From Saksenaea vasiformis B4078 (lineage: Eukaryota; Mucoromycota; Mucoromycetes; Mucorales; Saksenaeaceae), in the NCBI GenBank assembly GCA_000697055.1, contig JNDT01002409.1, forward strand, positions 20,044 through 84,043: DNA of 64,000 bases. Reading direction: 5' to 3'. The notes beneath the pieces were generated by a model. It made no database searches and was not told the DNA's origin. It saw nothing but the letters and a program-made list of their open reading frames with translations. The position numbers and the translations under genes are program-made. Position 1 is the stretch's first letter; each line of letters opens with the position of its first letter. Of this stretch, positions 10,742 to 22,159 are shown piece by piece.

Positions 10742-13217
10742 TTAGGCATGTTCGACCTGCACTTCTTTCAGATCATCATTCTCGGTATCACGGGCGTCTA
10801 ATGTCGTCATAGCTGCTTTCACGGCTTCATCGCATGACCAGTGAAAAAATGTGTAGCGATCTCTCGGAATAGAAATGGCTGGGAGGGTGCTAGTATTGCT
10901 TCTGCTGTAACTGGTCTCACTCCTGCTTGCATCACCTTCAATGTGCGTTGTATTTTGCCCTGGTCCGTCTTTTGATGCTGGAACGATTGGCAAGATCTCT
11001 CTGCGTTCATGATCCCCTGCGCGTGCCTGGGTCCCAAATCCAGCAACGATAAGCGACCGTCGAATCGTTGGGCTGACTAAGTTGACAAAGTGAAATTCGA
11101 CATGGTGACCAGCATAGCGACTCAACGTATTCTGTGCGTCTACAATAGCTTGTAATCCACTCGAATCCATGCGGTTAACGCTGGCGAAATCCAAAACAAG
11201 AGCATGGAGTAGTGGCAGTTTCGCTTTTTCCGCATCTTTTACCGGGTCAGCGTCGTCATTCCACGCCCTGTCGGCCTTTCGAATATGCTGTGCGGCTCTT
11301 CGGGATCGGCTTTTGCAATAACTGATAATTTTATCGGCGACAAAGCTTGAATTTGGGTAGGTAAGTGATTCATCTACTCGGCACATCAGGATACCGGCGG
11401 GAAGCGGCTCAACAAGACTGCCGAGTGACGGGTGCGACTCAGAGACGTAGAGGAATCGTTCTGTTTCGGAATCCAGTGCCACACGTCCTAGACCCCAGAA
11501 ACGAGGGCGCGCAATACGGAAAAGCAGAATAACAATCGAAAGACCAGTTGAGGCGTAGATACCGTATTCAACCGTGGTGAAAAAAGTAATGATCACAGTG
11601 ATAAGGAACACACAGAGTTCCCACAAACTTACGGCGGCTAACCGTTTGACGTACTCTCGTCCAGATACGAGATCGGCTACTGCATGGATCACCACTGCTG
11701 CAAGCGTTGCATCGGGAATATAATAGAAAGCTGGCGTCAAAGCATACAATGCAAGAAGAACAACCAGAGCGCTGAATATGCCTGCAAAGGGTGTCTTCAC
11801 ACCACAGCGAGCTTTAATTGCGCTTCTCGAGAACGATCCAGTAGATGGATATGCTCTGTAGGAGAAGAAGTAAAAGACGTTCAGCACGCCCCAGATGCTA
11901 GTGGCTACGCTTCCTTACCCAAAAAATGAACCAACCATATTGGTAAAACCAATGGCAATGACTTCTTGGTTAGGGTCGATCGAATAGTCATTGATGCGGC
12001 CAAACGATTTTGCAATGGCAATATGTTCCAAGACCAGCACAATGACAGCGGAAGGTAGTGTGCTTGCAATAGAGCTGACTATGCCCGCGTTCATGTATGG
12101 GACACCCATTGCTTGGAAGCCACGCGGGACGTCCTTAAGAATGCTAATAGGACTATGGTCTTTGCCAATATTGATCAAGTACGCCACCAGGGTGCCAAAA
12201 ATAACGAGGAGGCCGTTGCGCATGATGCTGAAGAAGAACAGGTTCCGTTCGTACTTTGGGTAGCGTTTGCCGAAGTATTGGCATGCGAATCTCACACCGT
12301 AGAGCCATAATAATCCCACCAGACCAAAGGCAACGTCTAAACGAGTATCAGGCAAGTACTTGAAGAAGTCGCCGAAGATCAGATAGGTAGGATTTTGTGT
12401 GTTGATCTCTTTTAGACCAAATAGTTTTGGGCATTGCCCGATGGTAATAGTGATGGCACTTCCGCTCATAAAACCAGCTATGGCAGGACCTGGAGGCAAA
12501 AATTAAAGTTAATTTTTAAGGTTAGTATCATGGGAGTCGAGCTAAGAGTCGAATTAAGAGTCGAGTTAATTTACCAGGAATAAAATCAACGAGAAGGCCC
12601 AGGCGCACGAGACCCAGGAACATGGCTATTGCGCCGGTCAATAATGACATAGCAACGGCAATTTCAGGTCCGGTGATGGTTGTGGTTGATGTCACGCGTG
12701 TAACGGTCTGGCCAAGTAGCAGCGACATCACAGCTAGAATTTATCACAATTAAGCGCTTCGATTCCTCTCTACATTTTACTTACCCGTTGGACCTATGCT
12801 GATATCTTTGGATGTGGCAAAAAGACAGTACACGCAAAGACCGACAAAGGAGGTGCTGCAACGATTTAACAGTCAGACCTGAATCAAGATATGAAGCGAA
12901 AGACGACACATACTATAGCCCATACTGGGGAGGCAACTGCGCTATTTTTGCGTAGCCCATACCCTGCGGAACGATAACGACACCCACAGTTAAGCCTGCA
13001 ATGATGTCTTGTACTAGCCACTGTTGTTTGGTGTGGGTTTAAAGCTATCGTCAGAGCCGTTCATATTTACCGATACGTTATACCGATGTATCCACGATAG
13101 AATGGGAAACAACCCTGTAATGTATTTCCACGTACTGTGAGGTAATTGATGGATTCCATTTTGTATTTGATGTTTGTAAGAGATATCTTCATAGTCTATA
13201 ATGATGTCTTTTGCCAT
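10742..13217 (-). CDS. SulP family sulfate permease with STAS domain
   Basis: This is a plasma-membrane anion transporter expected to take up sulfate. Six exons splice to about 720 residues. An N-terminal cytosolic part ([17 protein letters not shown]) is followed by the family signature [25 protein letters not shown] segment near 12,950. The hydrophobic core has 10-12 segments, including [20 protein letters not shown] and [18 protein letters not shown]. The C-terminal STAS domain contains [20 protein letters not shown]. Introns are short, for example GTAAGG to CTACAG near 11,915-11,860. The C-terminal tail is Ser/Thr rich. The ATG at 13217 is the first in frame. No break was seen. Substrate choice (sulfate versus another anion) is inferred from the family. 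Confidence 0.93.
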
Positions 13218-14460
13218 GTTTTTGAGAAGTAAAAAGCAGGGAATAAGTAGTGCAGGAGAGTTAAATACTTATATAATCTCGTAGCCGGATAGCAGCAATG
13301 CCGTGTCCGTGAAACCCTAGTCTCATGCCAATCAAAACGCGAGGAAATTTTTGCATAATCGTGGCTCGGATTCGGGGAGATATGGGGTTGGAATGCCCGC
13401 ACCATATTGACTTACGATCTCTGTGGCGTGTGTAGGATGAATAATGATATGGTCGTCATTGATTCGCAATAAGACGTTACTCTACCTATCAACTATTAAT
13501 AACGCGCGTCTTACAACGTCTTTCCCCAAACGACAACATATAAGAGGAAACGAAACCTTAATATATCTTATATCATCTACGGAAAAACGTTGGTATCCCA
13601 GTTAAAAGGAAGGTACTGACACCTTGTGACACTTCCATCCAGATTCTTTTTATTTTATTCATTATCTCGCGCTAATACACTTTATGTTTCCGCTCTTTTA
13701 TAACATGTTGCGTTCACACATGTTGCATAGAACTTTATCTTCCCAGAAGACAGTCAACATTTACATGTTTGTGATTTTTAACGGAAACAACCACCAGCTA
13801 TCGACTTATTCCATTAGCTAGGCGGGCTTGGTTGTGAATGTAAATGGTAGAATTTGAAGATAAAAGCTCAGTGGATCTTGTACAAGGTTTTGGTGTTATC
13901 TCGTTCGAATGGCCTGATCCAGCGTATTTGCTGCTTTTCAATACTAGCTTCATGAAATATGCTGTAGTCACATGCTGTATGATACAGAAAACACCCCTCT
14001 CCTTTTTACCGTGGTTCAAAACATTTTTAAGTCTCTTCTCGTCATTCATTCTCACTGGTTTAGGGTCAGCAAGGAGTAGTTTAGGATATGCACAGTTTCA
14101 GTATAACACGTACTATACTTTGTTTATCAAGCACTAATGACAGCTGACGTTGATTGAATTATTTGGGGCCTGTCCTTGCGCACCTTGCCTTTTTGAATGG
14201 AGCAATTGCTTGGTGCGATCTAATAGTTTCTCCCTTTTTGGTCATTATGACCACCCTGTGAAACTTTCTTTCTTTTCTCTATATTGGAAATCCGAGGGAT
14301 AGCCGTAGTCGTCATTGGTTTTCCGTTAAAATCACGTATTTGGCGTATTTCTGTATGTCCGTGTACTATTTCCGTAGCTCTAAATCTCGTGCCTGTTGCG
14401 TTAGATTCCTAAATCAATAGTAATACTTCGAAAAGCTCTTCTCCTTATATTATCTGTAGC
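13218..14460. other. intergenic, presumptive sulfate permease promoter
   Basis: This is AT-rich DNA upstream of the SulP start. No motif-bearing frame was seen on either strand. The first few hundred bases presumably hold the permease promoter. Confidence 0.4.
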
Positions 14461-14469
14461 TTCTTGATG

Positions 14470-14930
14470 AGATGCATTGTACGCCTGAGAGAAAGATTTG
14501 AATTGGAAAACAGCGCACCATTGCTCATAATGGTATTGTTAGCAGAGCCTGTGTTCTTATATCTCAACACACTCCACATGAAGATCGATCCAAGGAGAAA
14601 CGTGAACAGTACAACCGCAAGCAGAGGACCTGAAGCGATACTGAGAGAGAAGACATGTACTCAATCGAGTGGTCAACGGAGAGCACGAACACCGTCAAGG
14701 CTCGGGGCAGCGGTCTTGCAAGCTATAATAGATGAAAGCACACAAATGAGTCTGTGCATCTAGTGAACTGACATCCTTACCGGGGACGTTAAAGAAAAGG
14801 AATGAAGTCAAAGAGAAAGGATCAATGTTTCTCTTCAATTCTCATCACACGTCGCGTCATCTGAAATGCATTTAACACGTGGATATTGGGAGAATATATA
14901 ACGAGATGGAAAATGAAGCGGCACAGCACC
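14470..14930 (-). repeat. dispersed repeat, copy B (diverged)
   Basis: On the minus strand this carries the family palindrome as TTTAACGTCCCCGGTAAGG to GATGTCAG near 14766-14795. The block rich in GCAGAGGACCTGAAGCGATA is at about 14615-14645, matching GCAGAGGACTTGAAGCGATG in the copy at 28.9 kb. It lies about 260 bp before the next copy, which is in the opposite orientation. Confidence 0.5.
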
Positions 14931-15188
14931 CTGTGAGTTTATGCAAAAACTTCTACCTTCTCATACAAGGAGAACTAATTCCCAATATAAAAATTGTTCT
15001 GAACTAACACGCTTAAAAGTAACGCATAATGACACGATATATTCGGTAAACATTGCACACGCTTTGGTCACGGTATTGGAACCTAAGATTGAGACTATTT
15101 TAATTTCCCTTCTCGACAAACAACTGAGAATACAATTTAGATAAACTTAACGCGCGGATTTATATGTCCATTTATCGCGTTTAGACAA

Positions 15189-16050
15189 AATGTTGGATTT
15201 TCAGTGAGCGTTTGCGTCAGATAAATATTATGAGACGCTCTAGTCAAATAAATTTTGCGCTGGAATGTGATGCGTCTTTGCGGCGAGAAGTGGTTTATTT
15301 TGGGTCAATCTTAGGGATAATTCGCGTCTGGGTAACTTCGTTTTTGCATTGAGATACTTCAGTAATGGATTCCCAATATCCCGTCGGAAAGCAGTAAAAA
15401 TGTCTCACGATAAGGACAGGTTCCACCCAAAAATGATCCGTATTTAAAGGCACGGATGAACCATTTTTAAATTCTTTGGTTCTGTTCTTCAAAAAGACAT
15501 CCCCGATAAGGATGCCAATTTATAGACGTGCAGGATTACTGATGTGTTTATGTCTATTCTTTAGCCTGCATGAACTCGGTCCCTAACCGTCTCAATTGTG
15601 GTGTAGCCCTTGTTCACCACCAGGTAACAAGTACTGTTGCACGCTGCCTTATCCAACTTCGACAACAGAACCTCGCCAGACGTTGCATCGCTTCAAGTCC
15701 TCTGCACGGCGTTAACACCCAAAGTGGCGGTCTTGTCAGTATAATCTCTCCTGCCGTCCCCATCGCGCCAGATGCGAGGCAGGCTGCCGTCATTGGGCGG
15801 CTATGCCCGTCGGGGAAAAGTGAAGTGACATCAAAGTATCTTCCATTTACTGACCGCGAATGAATTTTTACGCTGCTCGAATAAATTTCGCGTCCATGTG
15901 GGGATTCAAGTTTGATGTAAGTAGAGTATTTATTTTATCGCCAATTCATATACTGATAACCGCATATTTCATTCCCTCCCCAGCGCAAACCTGGCTCTCG
16001 ATGGACGCAGAATTTACATAGAGTAGCGTAAAAAATCATTCAATAAACAG
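15189..16050 (+). repeat. dispersed repeat, copy C (near full length)
   Basis: This is one of two best-preserved copies. In order: a 5' block with GTTTGCGTCAGATAAAT; TTTGCATTGAGATACTTCAG; a TATA-like TATTTAAAGG at 15441; the palindrome GACATCCCCGATAAGGATGCC near 15495; a block with GCATGAACTCGG and TTCACCACCAGG; and a block with GCTGCTCGAATAAATTTCGC. Next comes an intron-like GTAAGT...CCCCAG (15917-15983, 67 bp), and finally ATTCAATAAACAG ending at 16050. No long ORF is present. The layout of promoter, intron and polyadenylation signal suggests a transcribed non-coding unit or an LTR-like element. Confidence 0.75.
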
Positions 16051-17348
16051 TATGTGTGTATCGATCTTGGGCGCTAGACGGATTTCTGGCCTACACCGAA
16101 ATTCTGGCTACAGCACTTCAGCGTGCCATACGATCTAAGTGCTTCAGGAATTCACCCAAATCTATGTACTCTGGAAAATTCATAGCATGTATTGTTTCGG
16201 AATTGGCTTCAGTTGGTCAGATCATCAAGCCGTCGCTTTTCATCAGTTTACCTTTTGTTTTTCACTATCTTTCAGAAATGAAAGAATTGATCTGGTCTAT
16301 GTATATGCATAGTTATATAAATCCTTGCTGATGATACATGCTTCTATATGTTGAAGGAACCGTGTGGCTACTTTCTCTCCTCCAGCGCCGATCACTCAAT
16401 CGACTTGTGGGCAAAAGTCTTGCAGGGTGATATATGAAGATTTGTCGACAAACCACACTGTTGGTTGTATTGACCACGCTTTCTCCTCCTCTTCCGCCAC
16501 CACACAAAAAGGAAAGCAAAAGCGGCAACAGTGAGTCCCCGTGCGACTCTGGAACTGGGCACCGTTGCTCGTGCTGTACCCATCCATTTATTTATACATG
16601 ATTTCTTCGCAGTTTATGTTTTGTCAGTCTTCTTTCCGAATCTACCGCATAATTTTGTCAACTTTTCTCGTCCTTCTTCCAATTTTTTTTTTTTTTTGCT
16701 ATTCGAACAGCAAAGGCCTGTAGCACCGGCAACGATATTTCCGGAAAAAGGAGTTATTAAAAATCCGCGAACTACACGGATAAACAGGTTGCCGTTCTAG
16801 AAATTGCCCGTTACATTTGCCGTATACCGCCAAATGTCTTCTATGAAACTTTTGGACAGTAACAAAGATTTACATGAATCATCCACAAGAGTCTCCGTCC
16901 CTGTTGATGAATCCTACTGTGGCTGCGGAGAATATTTGTTATATTCAATATGCACTTATTAATTGACAAACATTCACGCTAACAATGATTCTTGCTTGAG
17001 TCTTGTTCGATCAGAATAGTCACTCTACCATTTTTGTGTATAAAGCCAGTGCGAAATTGCCGCTGATCTCTTCCCCGTCCTTTGGTGTGTTCTACTGACG
17101 ATCCTCTTCTATGACTTCCACCTCACTACCCTTGTTATATTCTATGCGCCTATAAAATAATTTTACAATGAGGATGAAAATGTACAGCGCTCAGAATAGG
17201 CTGCATTAGACTTCGTTAACAATCATACTCATGGAATAGGGTGGTAAATATTGGTTGCCAGGTTATTTCGGCGGGGTTTTAATAGCGTCCTTCTAGGAAG
17301 TTCGCGCCCCTCGAACACAAGTGCCCTTTTTTATTATTATTTCACACC
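16051..17348. other. intergenic, upstream of bZIP gene
   Basis: No recognisable gene. A poly-T run lies near 16682. The last few hundred bases, pyrimidine-rich just before the ATG at 17349, presumably hold the bZIP promoter. Confidence 0.4.
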
Positions 17349-18676
17349 ATGAGCGACAAAGCATTTATTGAATGGATATTGCACACAGACTTGGAAGCAT
17401 CCAATAACAACGCTGTCGCTCCTCCTAATACTACTTTATTGAATACGACCTCTCCTGACGATGCCCTGGATGATGCCGAGCTTTTCAAAATGCTTCTTGG
17501 CGATGAACTTTCCTCCAGTTCGCAAGACGAAACTTGTCCAAAGACCTCTCACACCGAACAAAGACAAATCCAAAGGTTAAACACGCCAGCACAGAGACCG
17601 GCACCTAAAGGCGTGCCGCAGGAGCAGGCTTCTGTCCTCGACTTTCGGCCCGTTATCGACCACGTGCCAGAATCACAGCTGAAGTCAATGACATCGAAAG
17701 AACGTAGACAGCTTAGGAACAAAATATCTGCCAGAAATTTCCGGAACAGGCGAAAGGGTTTGTTGAAGAGGAAGAAATGTGTTTTGTATGCGTTCTAACT
17801 CTTATATTAGAGTATATTACCTCGTTGGAAGATCAAGTGGAGAAGCAGAATGATGAAATTAGGCAACTTCGATTGGAAGTCAAATGGGCGCACGACAACA
17901 TCGACAAACTGAGAAAAGAAAACGATGCTTTAAAACTTGAAGTCGTATTCTACAAGGAACGTACTACGGTGAACGACAACAACAACAACAACAACAACAA
18001 TTATCTGTCATTCTCTCCAACCGATATGCCTTCTTTAGCTGTTACTGCATCTTCGGATTCATCTCTATCAAGTCCACCTCACTTATTCGATGATTGGAAC
18101 TTTTCCCTGCTGGAGAATACAAACTTATCACATGCAGTCATGCCACAGTGGAACTTTGGACGTATACTTTCCAAAGAGAATATGGGAGCAATGGCTTCTC
18201 CCAATGTGTTATTTCAAAGATTTCCTTTGTTGGCACCAGCTCTTATGTCTATTGTAGTTAGCCATACGATGACAATGACGACAGCAGACCTCTTAGCGGG
18301 TGCACGATTGGCGAACGAACAGAACGCATGGATGATTAAAAATGACTCGTCCATCCGACCAAAACAGATAGCACCACTTCTGAGCAAGGAGATGGAAGAC
18401 GTATGGGAACTTTTGTCATCTTCCGTCCAGCAAGGCGACACAGCTACAGAGGAGCGACAATCAATGGCCCAAGTGGAAAACGAGCAAACGGAAACAAAGG
18501 AAAATGCACTGGACTGTCGCACAGCGAGCTCGCTCTGCCCTATTTCTTGGATTCAACAAACTTTCTTCAAATTTGTCTGCGAAGCATTGGTCGAGCGCGA
18601 GCAATTAACTCAACGCTGGTGCAACATGCAATTACCACTTTGTGATCGTTTCCGGCGCAAGTTGCTCCCAGCCTAA
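17349..18676 (+). CDS. bZIP transcription factor
   Basis: This is a nuclear DNA-binding protein of 424 residues from two exons (17349-17757 and 17811-18676; 53-bp intron GTTTGT...ATTAG). The intron splits the bZIP exactly at the end of the basic region. The basic region KERRQLRNKISARNFRNRRK has the N-x7-R core as N-KISARNF-R. The zipper follows after splicing (EYITSLEDQVEKQ, then leucine/valine heptads to about residue 185). An Asn run of eight, encoded by an AAC repeat near 17980-18000, follows the zipper. The acidic N-terminal 100 residues could be an activation region. The C-terminal half has no domain I recognise. The NKISARN-type basic region is typical of a fungal bZIP group. The target genes are unknown. 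Confidence 0.92.
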
Positions 18677-18739
18677 AACGCTTTTGCTCTTCCTTTGTGT
18701 AGATAGTTCAGCTCCTCCACCAACCCCATTCCATTTCCA

Positions 18740-18772
18740 TTACAATGTTATTATTATTATTATTATTATATA
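18740..18772. repeat. TTA microsatellite
   Basis: About seven tandem TTA units lie in the 3' flank of the bZIP gene, ending in TATATAAAG. They probably fall in its 3' UTR. The gene is convergent with the RGS gene that ends at 19238. Confidence 0.8.
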
Positions 18773-19237
18773 AAGTTTCAAATCTCCATCAGAAGCAGTA
18801 AAACAAAGAGAAATGAGGGCGCGGTAACGCTTCTGTTTGCAGTAGCTCGCAGGCGATGATGGTCCGCCCGCCTCTGGTAGGGCGGAGATTATTTTTCAGC
18901 TAAATCGAAAATGTGAGCTTCTTCGCTACTGTTTCTGTTCGTCAAAAGCAAGATCATACCTAATCAAGATAATACATGCTTATAATGGATGTATCGATGA
19001 CTTGCATTAAAAAATAACTGTAAAACCTGAGGCAATTTTTGTATTTGTCAGAAGAAAGTTTATCATATGTAAGTTTCGGACAAGCGTAAAGCTATAATCA
19101 AACAGCGTGACATAGAGAGGGGTTTTAGTACATAGTAAGTGAAGGAATTAGAAAATAAAATAGAAGTAAAAAGAAAACATATACACAGTTAAAAGGTACC
19201 AGGAAGCTTTCCAAAATAGCGATATATACATATACAT

Positions 19238-20298
19238 TCACCTCCTGGATATCTTCCTCGCAAACATCTCGAGCCTGCTGTACTTTTTGGCGTCCACACT
19301 CTTGCTTCTGGTCCTTGGTAATGGTTTTTCAATACGGTATCTCTCGAAACGATCGTATCTGTGATCAAGCCAGGATACGCAAAACGCCTGTACCATTGTT
19401 CGTATTGCCTCGGGAGAACCTCTGCCAAGTCCCAGATTACAATCATAGCTACGCTCATCTTGACGTTGTAGATGTGACGACAATAAATTAACGACAGTTA
19501 AACGCGTTCGTTCCACGGAATAGGGTGTGGAGAGATCCTCTACAAGACCAGAAATGGAATTAGTCTTTAAGATTCAAACTCAACTTCAACTGACCACAGC
19601 TTGCCACCATAAAATCCCATAATGGGCTACTGAGGAACCGACAGTAACTTATGCTTAACAATCCAACCACATGTCGTTTAGCAGCTTCAAATGTATTACG
19701 TGTTGCGACAGAAGATTGTAAAGATTTAAATATGGCACGATGCGTTCTATCATCAAGGTTGACTTCGAGAGGGCAATTTCTTGTTAAAAACGCCGCATAG
19801 ATTCGCTGGGCTGCATCAAGTTGGTCGTCGGGATTGGAAAACGGACAAGCTTGGTACTGTTCCACTTCCAGAAAGAAGAACTGGAGATAAAATTAAGTTA
19901 TTTGTTATTTACAAAAAAAAAACAAGCATCTGAATAGGTATATGGAATTCCTGAATTACTTTTTTCCTTACCAGGTTTTCACTACTGTACTCTTCCAATA
20001 GGTGGTATAAGTAGAAACCGAGGGGTAGTTTTGATTGTAGCATCGCTCTTAGCCCTTCTTTTCTGATCTCTGCAATACCGACAAACGTCGGTCTATGGCC
20101 TGTATCATGATAGATGGGTGGAGGCGTATTTGTATCATCCATTTCCTGAGATACTGACGGTCCGACGCTGTTACGCTTAACGGAAAGGTCGGCTACATTA
20201 ATCGACGCACGGCTTGATTTTCTGCTTAATTTTGGTTTACATCCTGCGCCTGCATCATGATCATAGGAAGGACGACGAACCATTGAAGTTGTCAGCAT
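19238..20298 (-). CDS. RGS-domain protein (regulator of G-protein signalling)
   Basis: This is predicted to accelerate GTP hydrolysis on a G-alpha subunit at the membrane. Three exons (20298-19972, 19880-19595, 19539-19238) give about 304 residues. The RGS domain begins after a Ser/Arg-rich N-terminus. LPLGFYLYHLLEEYSSENL joins across the first intron to FFFLEVEQYQACPF, the hallmark S-E-N-L-x-F-F-x-E-V-E segment. Later helices include AAQRIYAAFLTRNCPLEVNL, AIFKSLQSSVATRNTFEAAK and LLSISYCRFLSSPLWDFMV. The C-terminal 100 residues are basic and unassigned. The ATG at 20298 sits after a long pyrimidine tract. An upstream coding-like stretch (20564-20390) may be an extra exon. Confidence 0.85.
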
Positions 20299-20385
20299 GT
20301 GCGAAGAGAATGACCGAATAAGGAGAAGCAAAAAGAAAAAAGAAAAAACCAGATTTGTAGATGACAAAAGCTGACTTTATTTTGT

Positions 20386-20564
20386 TCACGTCGTACACTG
20401 TTCGTTAACGAACGAGACCCCGCTTTTTGCCCACATGCATACGCAGTAAAGTAAAGATCCTCGTTTTCTACACGCGGGTTCCGGTGTACTACATCGGATT
20501 TTATTATTTTTATTAATTCTGGATGGCCCGGTCGATCCTTCAACGATGGTGGGATCAAAGACAT
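20386..20564 (-). other. coding-like stretch upstream of RGS gene
   Basis: The minus strand from ATG 20564 reads SLKDRPGHPELIKIIKSDVV and ENEDLYFTAYACGQKAG, which looks like genuine protein. It runs into the pyrimidine tract before the RGS start. A GTATGC donor lies just after TTTACTGC, but I could not find an acceptor that keeps the RGS frame. It is either a missed first exon or a relic. Confidence 0.35.
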
Positions 20565-21691
20565 CCATGAGTAAAGCGCTTCTCGTTGTCAATGGAATGT
20601 CAGCCACAGTTGTGCGACTGATGCGGTGCTTTGTTCATCTTTTGGAAGTTTAACTATCATCTTTCTTTCTTTTTGCACAACATGTAACATTTCGTTTCTT
20701 TGATTTCTTTGGATACAGAATACTGAATTGTTACTCGTTCTGACTCCTAAGATTTTGAACCAAAGATAACAACTTTTTTCTAGCATCTCTGGTCATTTGT
20801 GCTTGCGAAAAAAAAAAAAGAGCACGAGAATGGATGATTCCCTAATCTACCAACCGGAGTTCGGACACTGAAATCGTCCGCCTAACTACACACTAACGTA
20901 TGGTTAAATCTTTTGGAGACCTCCGGAAAGAGTTAAAGGCGTGTGCGGCCAACGAGCATGTTTACATTACCTGGTAAAACACACCCTTTCTGGTTGGGGA
21001 TAACCTGTCTACCTGAAAACGAGGATCGGAAGTTATCCGGAGCATGGTTTCTTGCACCCGTAAAGTCAGTGCATCACAACCTGGAAATTAATTGTCTTAC
21101 CTTACTTAAATGCATATGCTCTTTTCTTTTTTGGGTTTAAGAAAGAAGAAGAGTTTGCTCTTGAAATCTTGCATAACGCTACTACTCCAGACAATTGTTC
21201 TCTAAACATTTGCATGAAGCCTTTCTGCACCCAATTACAGTATATGATTGTTAACCTGCCAGGTACCCTACATATACCATTTCTGGCTTGACGATCGAGG
21301 CATATATATTTCATGTGTTACTATCGGAATTAACTTCCTCACATGTTGGTCCTGCTACTTATTTAGACTGCTAGTAAACATAAAGAAGAATAGTTTTTCA
21401 ACAGCATTAGTTTAGGTGTTTTATCTGTCATTATCAGAGAAAGTGGCGTGTAGGCCATACAATAACGATTAAAAATAACGTAAACCTTGTTCTATTTCAA
21501 TCATATTGGCCGATTTATGAACAAATACTTACGTAATGAACAATGCATAAGATTCAGGTATTAGGGGCTGATAGCGGATTCCTTTTCAGTCATCACATTT
21601 TGGCTTTACTTACTTTTTTTTCTTAAAAAGAAATTTGCGTTCTCACATGTACCAAAATACATTAGGTGTCACTATGTTCAAATTACTTAAG
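20565..21691. other. intergenic, nothing recognised
   Basis: This is AT-rich sequence with short frames only. A short A-run occurs at about 20808. No domain, repeat copy or RNA gene was seen. Confidence 0.4.
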
Positions 21692-22159
21692 CTATTTAAC
21701 TTTGCCAAGCCGTTTGACAGTTGATCCAAGGCGGAGTCCGAGCTGCAAACCTTTCATTAACAGTATGACAGAGTGTGGACACACGTACGAGTCGTTGCAT
21801 TGAACGACTACCACCATTCCGAGTCGATGATTGATACGCATCTGTAAAATTGATTTCTTGCCATAATAATCGCACCTGGTGGACCAAAGTATAATGCCTT
21901 TTTTATTCGCACATGTAGTTACGATGTTTAATCGTACTGTGATCAACCGCAGAAAGGAACACACAGATATCACAGCTACGTTGCTATCTCTCTTCCAGTT
22001 AACATCCCTGTAATTTTGATAGATCTCCATCTCCTCAGAATTTGCGCCGTACATAAAACTTGACTCATTTCCGTTGCTGCATTGCGCTATGAAGATGCCG
22101 ATATTTTCCGCATCAGCTGGACAAATCGTTCTTTTAACATAGAGAAAATCTAAAAGCAA
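21692..22159 (-). pseudogene. possible relic of an HSPA12-type Hsp70-like protein (C-terminal part)
   Basis: An open 155-codon minus frame contains YYGKKSILQMRINHRLGM, then VILLMKGLQLGL. In spacing this resembles the YYGLNP...RISRRTYGI and FV-KGQ segments found near the C-terminus of HSPA12-like proteins. The upstream part shows no clear match. No complete nucleotide-binding domain is present, so if the assignment holds it is a fragment. The similarity is weak and was judged by eye. Confidence 0.3.
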
